A stretch of DNA of 64,000 nucleotides from Pipra filicauda. Its lineage: Eukaryota; Chordata; Aves; Passeriformes; Pipridae. Each line of letters begins with the position of its first letter. Within the stretch, counting starts at the first letter, position 1. The stretch spans positions 372,001-436,000 of the forward strand of contig NW_024104553.1 of assembly GCF_003945595.2 (NCBI RefSeq). The letters run 5' to 3'. The notes beneath the pieces were generated by a model that was not told the DNA's origin, did not search any database, and saw only the letters and a program-made list of their open reading frames with translations. Position numbers and translations under genes: made by a program. Below are positions 11,962-24,300 of this stretch, in pieces.

Positions 11962-12620
11962 CGAGGGACGAGAGGCGCGTACCACGCAGCCTCCGCCGCT
12001 CCCTGTCCCTCGCCGCCTCCCGTAGTGCGGACCCGGAAGCGCGGCGGGTGGTGCTGCTGCTTCCGGTCCCTCCCGGTGGCGCCGGGGCAGCTCCCGCGGC
12101 GGAGCCTTCGAGTCTCGGCTGCGCCGCCGCCCCGAGTGCGCGGGGAGAGCCGAGCCGGGGACGAGACCTCTCGACGGGGCAGGCTCCTGAGGGGCCCCTT
12201 CCTTTTCCCCTTGCCGGGAGTCGGTCGGCCCCCCGCGCACCGAGGCCGGGCTCTGCCGTGCCCTGCCCGGCCTCGCTGCGGCTCCGGGGGCGGCGGCGCA
12301 GCGGTGAGCGAGGGGCCCGGACGGTGGGGCGCGGCTCGCTGGGGTGTCCGGAGCGGCCGAGGCACATCGGTGCGAAGGGCCCTGCCCGCGCCTGTGCGGA
12401 CCCGCCGTCCCGGCGCGGTGGGAGGTTGGGCTGGGCTGGGCTGGGCTACTGGACGCCGGGCCGTGGTGCCTGGGGGACTCGGCATCACAGCTCTGACACA
12501 GAGTACAGCGCCTGTGTCACAGCGGTCTGACAGTTCGGCTGTGGGCACTGTGGCCTCCAGTGCACGTCATTCACACGTGGTGCAGCAATACTTCAGGTGC
12601 CCTAAACCCAAATTCTCCTC
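11962..12620 (+). promoter_or_regulatory. CUL9: CpG island, presumed CUL9 promoter and non-coding first exon
   Basis: About 650 bases of very GC- and CpG-rich DNA begin right after the CR1 end. A strong donor, GCAGCG|GTGAGCGAG, places the end of a probable untranslated first exon at 12303; it would splice to 15314, where the start codon is. A short GGGCT pentamer run lies at about 12426-12448. Long open frames on both strands (for example 11895-12548 minus) come from the scarcity of stop codons in CpG-rich DNA. The transcription start site cannot be placed from sequence. Confidence 0.65.
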
Positions 12621-12902
12621 TTCCTAGCTACAAGTCCATTTGGGCCCCTTCTTCTGGGCTCTGCTTGAAAGAGGTTTTTTCATGCTAAATGGCATGATGT
12701 GGGAATGGGGTGAAGTTACCAAACTTCACAGAGACTTCCATTTTACTGTGATTTTCATTTTATGTGAACCTTGTAGGATGGGTTTTTTTCTGTGCGTATG
12801 CACCGTCCAAGCTCATTTAAGGAAAATGATTATTTGGCTTATTGTGTGGCATCTAAACACTGTTACAAAGTACAGGACAATAACTTGGTCTTTTTATTAC
12901 AG

Positions 12903-12961
12903 AGACTGCAAGAAGATTCCCATCTGGCTTGCTGCAAATTCCAAGGAAGGCACAACTGAAG
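12903..12961 (+). other. Candidate non-coding CUL9 leader exon
   Basis: Fifty-nine bases are bounded by a good acceptor (TTTTTATTACAG) and a strong donor (GAAG|GTAGGTATG). The position, between the CpG island and the first coding exon, fits an alternative 5'UTR exon. There is no protein similarity, and the same signals can arise by chance. Confidence 0.25.
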
Positions 12962-13068
12962 GTAGGTATGAATTTCTTGGCAGACTGCTTCTCTCTGCAC
13001 CTGGAAAACATTTTGAATGTGCCTGTCATAGTCTTTGATGGTTAGTGTCTTCTTTGGTTATACCTGGA

Positions 13069-14300
13069 TGTAGTGGTTTGGACTTTGTTTTCCCCCAGAG
13101 GCTAAGAAAAGTGGTAGACCCCAAGGGGTGGAAACCCCTGGAAGTTTTGAAGTTCTGCCCAATGGGCGCTCCTGCAAAAAATGTAAACATATCACAAGCA
13201 CCGGAAGAGAAGAGTTGTAGTTTTGGTTGTAGGAGAGGTGGCCATGTTGTGAGCCACGAGGAAGGGGCTCTGAGCCCCTTGGGCCCTCTGGGGCCTCCCA
13301 GCCCCTGGCTGGGGGGGCTGCAGGGACCTGGAACAGCATAAAGCTGGGCTAGGTGCCTGTAGTTAAGGCGGAAGATGTTTTCTCCATGGGCACAGAGCAG
13401 CAGCCGGGACTGACCAGAGGAAACGGTGGCAGAGAGCCAGAGATAAGACCTGAACTGAAGGAGCAGCAGAAGCAACATGCAGCACCAGAGAAAAGACTCC
13501 TGGAAGGAGAGCCGAGGAAAGGAGAGCCAAGAGACAGAGTTCTGGGGGGTAAGACTGTACCACACTCCCCCAAAACTCCCTTGAGACCCCTCTTGGAGAA
13601 GAGGGACATGGACTCCTATTTTGGAGAGCAGTTTTGGACATGCAGCACCGGAGAGAGAGGAGCTGAGAAGCTCAGAGCGTCCTGGAGCTGGACCGGGACG
13701 GCCAGATGGAATGCGGGGGGAGTTGACCTTGGCTCCCCCCTCGCACTGCTGCCACGGTGGCAGCCTGAGACAGGGCACAGAGGCCCTGCAAGAGATACCA
13801 GACCGTCACGAAGACCCCCCTGTGTCTTCGTGATATGACGTGGTGAAACGACCTTGTCTGGGGTTACGAAGCCCACAGAAGACCCCTCGGTTGTGAGGCG
13901 ATGGGGCCGAGAGAGAGGCTTGGATACCTCCCTCGTGGATGCTGGCAGAAAGCCAGCCACAGCTGCTGCATGCATGAGATGAGGAGAAACCTGCTGCATT
14001 AGAAGATCCTGCTGTTTAAGGACTGGAAGGGATCTGTCCTTCTTTCCCTCCTGGACTTTTATTTGGAGGGGAGAAGAGATCTGGTCCATTGTAAATACTA
14101 TATGTCATGGTAGAGATAGTTGTGATCGTATGTATAATGTGATATGGTATTTATTTGTACAGTCATTGTAATATATTCCCTTTCCCCATTTGGAGTCTGG
14201 TGTGTTTTTGTCTGGAAAAACCCATCTCACATTAGGTTGAGATGTAGGAGGGGGAATGGAGCTAGGGAATTGGATTTTGGGGCTATCTCAAACCATGACA
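13069..14300 (-). mobile_element. Solo LTR with 5-bp target duplication, in CUL9 intron 1
   Basis: The element starts TGTAGTGGTTTGG and ends AACCATGACA, giving TG...CA termini. It is flanked by a perfect 5-bp duplication, CTGGA, at 13064-13068 and 14301-14305. Its length of 1,232 bases fits an avian endogenous-retrovirus LTR, and no internal retroviral genes are present. On the minus strand the ends read TGTCATGGTTTG...CCACTACA, a form I associate with bird LTRs, so minus orientation is inferred. Open frames inside it show no retroviral protein. Confidence 0.8.
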
Positions 14301-15327
14301 CTGGATTGACTGTTTCTGTTGTATCTTAACTCCTTTTTTGAGAATGACTTGTGTTACCACCAGTGGACAGGATCTTGCTTCGCTGCTTCTCTTACTGGCA
14401 TGTGTGACAGGAGAGCCTGTTCTTGTGTTTCCCACTGCCACCTACCTGAGCTCCTCTGACAACCTTCCTATCAGACTAATCTGGAATCCTTTGTAGTAGT
14501 GAAGTCAATCCAAAGCCAGTCCATGGTGTTTGCAGCTGGCCAGCTGATTGCTGTCCCTCAGCCTTGGACAGCAAATTATTTGCATGCTCCTCTTTGCACA
14601 GGTCCAAGCAGAGAAGCACCACGCCTTCTTTGTAGTCCTAAGATATGCAGAACAGTCAGGTAACAGAGAGTAGCAATCTTTTGGGTTTGTTGAGTTTGTC
14701 CATTAATGAAACATTGTAAAGGCAAAGAATTCTGAGAAGAGGCCAAGGAGGAAATACTGAGTGAATTTGACCTGATTTGATGTATATGAAGTAGATCTAA
14801 GAAATTGCTTATTATTTTCTTCAGGGCCTGGTGAAGGTCCCTCTCCACAGTGATAGTGTCTTTAGCTTTGGGTAAACTTGCAGTCTAAACAAATAAATGC
14901 TAATTAACAAGAGAAAAGATAGAAGTGCAAAAGCAGCAACTTGGGAGGGTCATTTTGCGGACAGTGGCAGAAATGAGAACAGGATCCAAGTCTCTTGTCA
15001 TTATTTGCTGTCTTATAAGAGGGACCATTTTGCCTTGTTTTGGGGGTTTTTTTTAGAACCTCTGTCTGTGTGTGCCTGTGATGCTGGGAACAGGTTTTGT
15101 ATATAAAATGCTGTCTTATTTTCTTGGAAGGTGAATGTGAGCCTTTGCAAAATAGGTTTTCCTTCAGAGCTTTATCCTGGGTGTAGGGTCTCAGGATCAA
15201 AAGCTGTGCCTCAACCAGTTCTACTGTCAGGCAACTGAGGTGCTCTCTCACATTTTCCCTAGGATGCAGCTCAGAAATAAAGGCTTGATTCTGGTTCCCT
15301 TCTGTCTCTGCAGGCACATCTGCTGCC

Positions 15328-18300
15328 ATGGTGAATGAGAAGCACAATGGCAACCTGCTTGTGCAGCTGGGACCCAAACTGCAGGCCCACCCGGAGAAGC
15401 TGCTCCGGCAGCGTCGAGGCCACAACGGCCGGCCTGAATACCTGATCCAGTGGAGTGTGATTAGCTTGGAAGAGAGAGCAGTGGGAAGCAGCAGTGCCTC
15501 CTGCGCAGAGACCAAGCCAGAGAACATCTCGATGTGGATGTCTGCAGAAGAGGTCTGTGCCAGCTGCCCAGCACTGCTGGGCAAGAGGAAGCTGGAAGGG
15601 CCATGGGTGAAAGAGGAGAAGGCACCAAGTCCGTTGGCTGCAGATGTCCCGCTGGACGAAGCCTCGCTGCTGGAGATGAAGGCTGATGTCAGGAGCCTGG
15701 TGCAGCGAGCCATGCGGCAGTTGGCCGAGGCCGGGACGCCCAAGTGCTCCATCCTGAACACTGTGCACGTGCTGAGCGCCTACGCCGGCATTGGCTCTCT
15801 GGCGGGTGCCTTCAGGGAGACGGGAGCCCTGGACGTGCTGATGAAGATGCTGTGCCACCGGGAGAAGCAGATCCGCCACAGTGCCGGCAAGATGCTGCGG
15901 ACCCTGGCTTTGCAGGATGCAGGTGGGGGCTGCTGCTGCTCAGTGCCTCTGTGGAGGTGCTGCTGGGCAGCTGAGGGGTGACAGTCCTTTTGTGGGGGTG
16001 AGACGCCTGGGAAGCAGCATGCCTTGGGGCTTGTTGGCAAAAGGGGAAGAATCAGTCTGGATCTTCCAAACTTCCTCAGTTGTAGTTGTCTGGAGTGCTG
16101 TAAGAGTTAAAAGCCCCTGACAGGTTTCTGAGCTGGGATGCTAATTAATTGTTAGGAGTGTTAAAGAATATTAGGGGTGGCTGTCTCCTGCAGCAGTCCC
16201 AGCACCTCTCCTGCTCTGCCACTAGAGCCCAGCCTGAGGAGTCTGGGGTTCCTCAGCCTGAGGGGTGCAGCTGCCGCTTTCCTGTTTGCAGGTTCAACCA
16301 GTAGCAAAGCTATCCCAGAGCACAGACACATGCAGAACACTGACAAGGCTGGACACGGACAGTGGTGCCGTCTTCAACAGCACGTACTTACGAGACTCAC
16401 ATAAACACAAGCACAGACAGCCATGTCCCCTCCTGCTCTTCGTCCAGCCGAGACAGAAGGTCGCTCCTGCCAGCACACACTGCACTTTCCAGGTTCACAA
16501 TTACACGCACATTCATGGATCCCTTGGGTTCCAGCACGGCCCCTCTGTCTGTCCTGCACCTGTGCCTGGATCCAAGCCCGCCTACCAGCCTCAGGAGTCC
16601 CCCTGCTCATCCATTTGTCAAGCTCGATGCTTGCTGACAAACATATAGCACTCAGACACTTGTTCCTCCCACAGTCCACATTTCACAAGTCCCTTGGGAC
16701 TTCCAGCACAGACCACCACCTGCCTCATACCTTGGTCTGGACCCAGGACCTCCTACTTTCCAGCTAATCCAGCGTGAAGTTTTGCTAACAAGTTAAATGC
16801 ACACTCCGTGCCCAGCAGGACTGGGGAAGATAGAGATACTCGCCCTTTCCTGCTGGCACCAGGCACTGCAGTCCTGCTTCAGCTGCTGGTGCTGACCTTC
16901 CAGTAGCTTGCCTCCCTTCCAGTAGCTGTATTTTGGGACACACACTGTTCGGTCCCCAGTGGCTGATGGCCGAGGACCCTCCCTGCTCCAGTCACTAACA
17001 CTGAGACCCTTGCACTTGCCCCAGTAGCTGGCACCTCAGACCAGGGACACCTACAAGTCTTGATCAGACTTGAGTAGCTTGTACTGAGCCCACTGTACGC
17101 CAGTCTTCCCAGTAGCTGGCTCCAGGCTCAAATCCGTGAGACCCTCCCCAGGTCCAGAGGGCAATGGCATTTCCAACTGTCAGTCTCTCCACTTGCTGAC
17201 TCCACAGGGCTCCCACGCCCCCAGTTAGGCTCCAGTTCCTAGTACCGAATGCAATTCGCACAGGTCTCACCAGTAGCTGGCACAGAGTGCTTGCAGTACA
17301 CGCACACATGGGGCAGAGAGAGTTAGAAAAGATTTAATAAGAGGACATAAAAAAGTAGGACAAACTGTGTCAATGAAGTACAGGGCTGTCAAACAAGTGC
17401 ACTGGCTAGCCATGCTTTAAACATGACTGGTGCCTTTTATATTCCTTTCTGTGCACCCTCTTTTGTGTTCCTTGCCAATTCCAATTACTCAGATAATCTT
17501 ACTGAAAAATAATCATTCTTAAACTCCAGATGTCCTTACTAATTATTGTGACTGACCAGATTTGTTTCTCCTCACTGCCTCCATTAGCATTTGTCAGTCA
17601 CGTTTGTGATTCTTTATGTTATTGTTTATGGTTTCCTTCTTTCACTTTTTGCAGTGAAAAGGTCCTTGACTAGATACACTTAGAGGAACAGGCAGTCTCC
17701 TTCCGCATACCCTTGCAATGAAGACTGGTACCAAGGGGCTTGGCAGAAGCCTGGAGGATAGAGGCTGGTCCTCACCCAGTTCTCTCATTTAAGAGGAGCT
17801 GCCATGACTTGGAAGTGCCTGATGAGCCTTGGGTGCACCTGGAAGGTTGCTAGTTGTGGTGTATCCCACAAGAGATCTGGCTTTCCCTGTCCTAGTGTCT
17901 GAGTTCATGCAGCTCTGAAGTGGGGCAGATGAGGGGCTGATTGAGGTTAAAACTTCTTTTCTTCCCTGGGGCCCTGATCTGTAGTCAGTTATTTGGGTTG
18001 CTGCTTTGGGTGAATCTTGCAGCTTTAGGGGTAGAAAAAATACATTGTGGAGCAAAACGTTGCCACTCCAGATGGAAGGATAGAACATGGTTCAGGTGAC
18101 AGGGAGCAGCAAAGCTGTTCCTTGCCTGTGGATCTGTCTCTCGCAGGGAGGGTGGGGTACGGGTTGTCTTTATGGGGCCTGAAGAGTTTTTGTTGCTGTT
18201 GCAGAGAGCCGGGCCTATGTCCTGCTGTCCCTGAGCCAGCAGGATGGCATTGAGCAGCACATGGACTTTGACAGTCGCTGCACCTTGCTGGAGCTGTTTG

Positions 18301-21300
18301 CTGAGATAACATCCTCTGAAGAGCAGTGCATGTCCTTTGAGGGGATTCACCTTCCACAGGTAGTGGCAGGCCCTGCCAGCCCTGGGCCTGTGGGGCTTCA
18401 GGGGCCAGGAGGGGTGGGAGTGGAGGGCCAGGGCGGTGTCCTTGTTTGGGACAAGAAGGTAGTTGGAGTTGGGCAGCTGAGCAGGACTGGCTATTGGGAG
18501 AGCTGGCACAGGATCTGGGCCTGGCGTGAGGCTGGCAGTGGAGGAGGGGCACATGGAAGCCTTTCTGTGAGCAGGGAGACGAGGGTGGGCTGCTGCTGCT
18601 GCCAGCTGGTCCAGAGGTCTCCTGGGATCCTGACTGTGGATGAGCTGGTGGCTTGGAGAGAGCTGGGAGCTGGAGGTGCTCTGCAGGCTGAGTCTGACAG
18701 CTGTGCTTGTTGCAGATCCCTGGGAAGCTGCTGTTTGTCCTGGTGAAGCGCTACCTGTGTGTCACTTCTCTCCTGGACAAGCTGAGCGGTGGTGTGGAGC
18801 AGGGAGAGGAGCAGCAGGGGTGCGCTGTACCCAGCCTGCTCCCTGAGGAGAGGAGCCGTGTGAAGCAGGAGTTTGAGTTCAGCATGGCCATGGCAAACCT
18901 CATCTCGGAGCTGGTGCACGCGATGGGCTGGAACCACAACCACAAGCCAGAGCTGTCGCCCCGACAGGAGCTCCGGCCTCGCACCACCTGCTCCATCTTC
19001 CAGCAAAAGACTCCAGCCAGCACTACTGTCCAAATGCCTGTACTCAGTTCAAACCATGGTCCCCACAAAAAGCAGGGCCGTACCTTCTTGACTCTGTCAG
19101 ACTTCGCAGACAGCAGTGACTATGTGGAGTACTTACAGGCAAACCTGGTGCGTGGCATGAGGGTGCGCTTGCTGGAGGACTGTGGTGACGTTAGAGCTGG
19201 GGAGGAAGGCGAGTTTCTTCAGAGCACTAACAGCATGCACACAGTACAGGTATGTCATGGGCGGACATATTCTGGCTGGGGTGGCAGAGGGGAGTGACCA
19301 GAGGGACTGATGATTTCTAATGATGTCTTTATGTACAGGAAGTTGAACAATAGATGTATCATAATATGTCTCACTGTCTACATCTGTCCTAGCAAAAAAC
19401 TCACTTTTCAGAGCTGGAGGTGTGGGTTGTGAGGAAAGCTAGTCTGGTTTAGTACAGGTTGTGCTGCTAAGATTTCTTGGTCTCTGAAACAGGTGGCTAT
19501 ATCCTGTGTCCTGGGAGCAGTCCTTAGTGCTGGTTTGATCTTGAGGGTGATTTAGGAACAGGCTAGCTGAGACAAATGAGTAGCACAGCGAAAGGTACGT
19601 GAAGAATTTAAGCCTTAGTATGTGAATTACAATGTTTATGGCATATTGTTGTTCTCAGTGGGTTGAACACAGCCTACATAGTTGTTGCTTTTGATCTGTG
19701 AGTATGTGTTGGGATCTGTTTCCCTTTAAAAATACCCTTTAGGTGAGTAGACTTCAACTGAGAACTTCTGTTGAAAAGAGCTGCGTATTTGCTAAGTTTG
19801 TGCCAGAAGTCAGGAAAAGGCTTCAATATTTTAAGAGGGGGAGGAATCATAGAGCAGTTTGGGTTGAAAGGAATCTTTAAAGGCCATCTAGTCCAGCCCT
19901 CTGCAATAAGCAGGGACATCTTCATCTAGACCAGATTGCTGAGAGCCCCATCCAACTTGACCTCAAACGTTTCCAGAGATGGGGCATCTACATCTTTTCT
20001 GAGCAACCTGTTCTGGTGTTTCATGACCCTCATTGTAAAGAACAACTTTATGTCCAATCTATATCACCCCTCTTTCAGTTTAAAACCATTATGCCTTGTC
20101 CTATTGCAACAGGCATTACTAAAAAGTCTCTCCTCAACTTTCTTACAAGCCCCCTTTAAGTATTGAAAGGCCACTATAAGGTTTCCCTTGAGCCTTCTCT
20201 TCTCCAGGATGAACAACCTCAGCTCTCTCAGTGTTTCCTCATAGGAGAGGTGTTCCATCCCTCTTATTGTTTTCGTGATCCTCCTCTGGACCTGCTCCAA
20301 CAGGTCCATCCCTTGTACTGAGGAATCCAGAGCTGGATGCAGTGCTCCAGGTGGGGTCTCATCAGAGGAGAGTAGAGAGGCAGAGTCGGCTCCCTCGACC
20401 TGCTGGACATGCTGCATTTGATGCAGCCCAGGGTGTCATCGGCTTTCTGGGCTGTGAGTGCACATTGCTGGGTCATGTCCAGCTTTTCATCCAGCATTCT
20501 GCTAAGTCCTTCATAGGGCTGCTTTCAATCCCTTCGTCCTCCAGCCTGGATTGGTACTAGGGTTTGTCCCAACCCAGGTGCAGGCCCTTGCACTTGGCCC
20601 TGTTGAACCTCATGAGGTTCCTCTGGGCTAACTTCTCGAGTTCATCTGGGTCCCTCTGGATGCCATCCCTTCCCTCAGGCCTGTCAACTGCACTGCTCAG
20701 CTTGGTGTTGTCAAAAAACTTTCTGACAGTGCAATTGATCCCACTGTCACTGATGAAGATATTGAACAGTGTTGGTCCCAATACAGACCACTGAGGGATA
20801 CCACTTGTTATTGATCTCCATCTGGTCATGGAGCTGTTGACTTGTGGATATGACCATTCAACGAATTCTTCATCATGTATTGAATCCATATCTCTCCAAT
20901 TTAAAGAAAAGAATGTTGTGGGATCCATGTCAGAGGCCTTACACAAGTCCAGAGAGGTGACAGTGGTAGCTCTTCCCTTGTCTACTGATGGAGTCACTCC
21001 CTCATAGACAGCCACCAGGTTGGCCAGGCAAAACTTGTCCTTGGTAAAGCCTTGCTCGTTGTCTTGAATCACCTCCCTATCTTCCATGTGCCTTAGTGAA
21101 AGATTTTTCTAGTTTTGGACTGTGAATAGGTGATGTTTCATTTTGGGCCCCCTCAAGTGAATAACTGCTTTGCATCTTACTTTTCAGTGGTTTATAAATC
21201 TCTTTTCTATTATAATCCAGTCCATAAAGATAAATTGCAAAGGTAATGTATTTCCTACTGATTCTCTCTTTGTCCTTATGCTTCTTGATTTCTGTGTTTT

Positions 21301-24300
21301 CCTAAAATTGTGGTTTCTATTTCTTATAAGCATTTTCTTGCTTTTACTCTTAATGTAACTGGGCACATGGAAAGAGCACCAAACTCCTTTCACATTTTTC
21401 TCCTGTTGCCTATGACATAAATTTCAAAGGGTTTTTAATTCAATGTTGAGCTGAAGTGTACTGTTAACTTTAATTCCCTTTGTCCTGTCGGTCCCTTGGG
21501 TTCCCTCTCCTGTCTGTTTTTCTGTTTAATTAGGTTGAATGAATTTGCAGTTGCTCCATCCAGACTTATTTTCCGTATGTTATCTGTAAGGCTCACACTA
21601 TTGACAAAACCAGATCTGAATGGCAACTGGGACCAGTCCATCATGAGTCTGTCTCTTACCTCCTCCCATCTTTCCTTTGTTTCTTTGTTTTCTATTGCTT
21701 TCTTTGCCTTCCAAAGAAGGAGTTTCACTGTTGTCTGGTCCTGCAACCATATCTTGCCATGACTCCTTTGAGATCAAATTTGGTACATAACTAGTTTAGG
21801 TCAGGGAATCATTGAAGACTATTTGGTGTTGTGTGTAGTTTAACTCAACTTCTTTCCATATAGTACTTTCCTAAAGTCTTTCAGCATCTTATCTCTTTAG
21901 CTTTCCAGCACAATGGGCTTGTAGTAGCACTGGTGTAACTCCAAAAGAGCTCAGTGGAACAGACAAATCATATGTTTTTCTGCTGGTTTTTAAAGCTACT
22001 CACATGTTATACTTGCTGTTGCTGAGTTCTCCTTCTGCTCAGAAGGGTAAATGTAAAAGTATGGTGTGGGAAGCCATAAAAAATCCTTCTGATTTTTGAA
22101 GGGCAACTTGAACAAAGCAGAGGAAACAAGTGCTGCATTTCAGACGTGCTTGTCAAGAACCCAACACCTGTTTGAGATGAGAGGGTTGGTGAATGACCAA
22201 GGTATAAAAGTGCCTTGAGACACTTTATATACAGCTCATCTGCCTCAAGGTGATGTTGGTTATGTTCTTCCTTTATATGCTTTTCCAAAGGCACCTGCTG
22301 CTTGGCACTTTTAGACCAGGCATGATTAACTGGATGCACTCATGTCACTGCTGCTGTGCTAAATGAGATCTGTAGTGTGTAGGTTGCAGGCAAAATTGGT
22401 GTTTTTTTAAAAATAAAGATCTAGGTGTAACCAGGGCAACAAGCTAGTAAAGATGGTATGCCTCAAAACTAGACAATGTGTGTGCTGAAATCTGTATGTG
22501 AATTGTGTAGTCTTCTACTTGAACAGTGCTTGCTGTCTCCATGCACTGGGGAGCACAAATGTAGCGTGAGGATTGAATGAGTGAAGAGATCTGATCACTT
22601 AGATCTGTTTCACCCACAGGTTTTATGGCGGTCAACAGGTCGAATCTACTGGATGCGTTGGCAAATATTGGAGATTATTGGCTTTGGAGACTGGTGGGAA
22701 GATCCTGCTGCTCAGGAAAAGGAATATAGTCCAATAAAGAGCTTTAATCTAGACACAGGTGAGATTATGTGCTGCGTGTGTATATCATCTCTTTCTTTCT
22801 GCTGTGGGATGTTTTTGAGTGGTGATCTTTATATGGCCAAGCACATAGCAAGTAGCAGGTTGAGTTTAGAAAGCAATATTAGTTTGTATGACCACGTAGA
22901 GCTAGTTAAGTCATTACACATCTTGTGGTTGCATGGAGTATTTTTGAACCCTAGACTTCTGTCAAGATATAATAAAAGTAATGGTATAAAAAGCATAAAA
23001 TTTAATTTAAACTACAACTGTCAAAACTGTGTGTTTGAATTAATTGAACAAATTGCCAAAACACAAATGTAGAATTTCTCTGAGATGAAGCTGCTTTAGG
23101 GGCACTCAGATCCCCTTAAATAAGTGATGAGGATTTTTAAAAGCATTAACATAGCAACAATTTGTTTAATTTCATACCGTTAAGCTTTGGACAAGGTGAG
23201 TATTAAAGCACTGTTTTCATAAGACATCTGCAGCATCTACTAGAATCCTTTACCATTGCCCTTGTACTGGGAGAAGATAAAAGGGGAATCCAGACTTTAG
23301 ATACCCCTTTCTTGTTCAGGTCTGACATGACCCTGGCCAGGGAAACCCGTTAAAGTAACTCTTTTATCATAGCTGTGATCTTCTTGGACATCTTTTGTGT
23401 AGAGAGGTTTGGATTTAACTGTTGCAAGAGAGAGAATGTAGATGAGATCAGCAGCTAATTACTCGCTTTCAAAATATTCGTATTGCCAGTTGAAAAGATG
23501 GCTTCTTTAATGGCTTCTAGCTCTTGTAAATAGAGACTTAACTTCATGTCAGTTCAAAGTGTTAAAACGAACTTCGTTAGACTAAGCCTTTTCTCAGTCT
23601 TTCTGATTTTGGGAGAAGCATGAGCTCTGTTTCACTTCTGTGTATACCTCTTCCCAGTCATCATATCCCACATAGAAATTGAATTGAAATGTGGGGTGTG
23701 CAGCAAAGGACGGGGGAATTGGCAGAACTGACAGTGCCCTTCCTTGCTCTGCCCTCCTGCAGTTGCACAGCCATTTTTGTGCAAGCCCTTGGGAGGTCTG
23801 TACTCCCTGCCTTACCTGGGGCAACCGCCGACCAAGGCTGCAGAGGCCCTGAGCCGTGCCGAGTGGTGGGAGCTGCTCTTCTTTGTGAAGAAGCTGGAAG
23901 CACAAGAGCAGAAAGAGATCACCTTTCTCATCCAGCATGACCAGGGAGAGCAGGTATGGGCCAGTGCCTGCAGTGGGGAAACGGGAGGGAGAGAGCGAGG
24001 GAGAGCATTAGGGAAAGGACCAGGACCAGTGGAGATGGCAAACATGAGCTATGCAGGGACAGACTGAATGGGGCAGAAATGGGACAGAAATGGGAGGGTG
24101 AGTGGGGATAGCAAAACCATGGGGAGCTTGTTCCAGCAAAGCTATGAGGAGAGATGAGAGGAAACGCAGTCTCCCATGACTGAAAGAGTGACTGTCCAGT
24201 GAGGTTTGGGTAGGTGAGGCAAGGCCATGGGGTCATTCTGCCAGTTGCAGTTGGGTGGTGAGTGCAGGTGGGAGGTCTGGGCTGGTGGCAGTTGGGTTGG

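Larger units (their letters stand above)
15314..23953 (+). other. CUL9: CUL9 N-terminal exons with the CPH domain
   Basis: Exons: 15314-15922 (ATG at 15328), 18205-18359, 18716-19249, 22620-22758 and 23763-23953. The first encodes [13 protein letters not shown] and an alpha-helical stretch; the second and third encode [19 protein letters not shown] and [20 protein letters not shown], all typical of the CUL7/CUL9 N-terminus. The CPH domain (conserved in CUL7, PARC and HERC2; binds the p53 tetramerisation region) spans the third and fourth exons, roughly residues 395-455, with [20 protein letters not shown] and [17 protein letters not shown]. The last exon carries [13 protein letters not shown], also conserved in the family. 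Confidence 0.9.

Noticed and set aside
11895..12548. Long frames on both strands in the CUL9 CpG island
   Set aside because: Stop codons are rare in CpG-rich DNA; the frames overlap in opposite directions, and none continues in a spliced exon.
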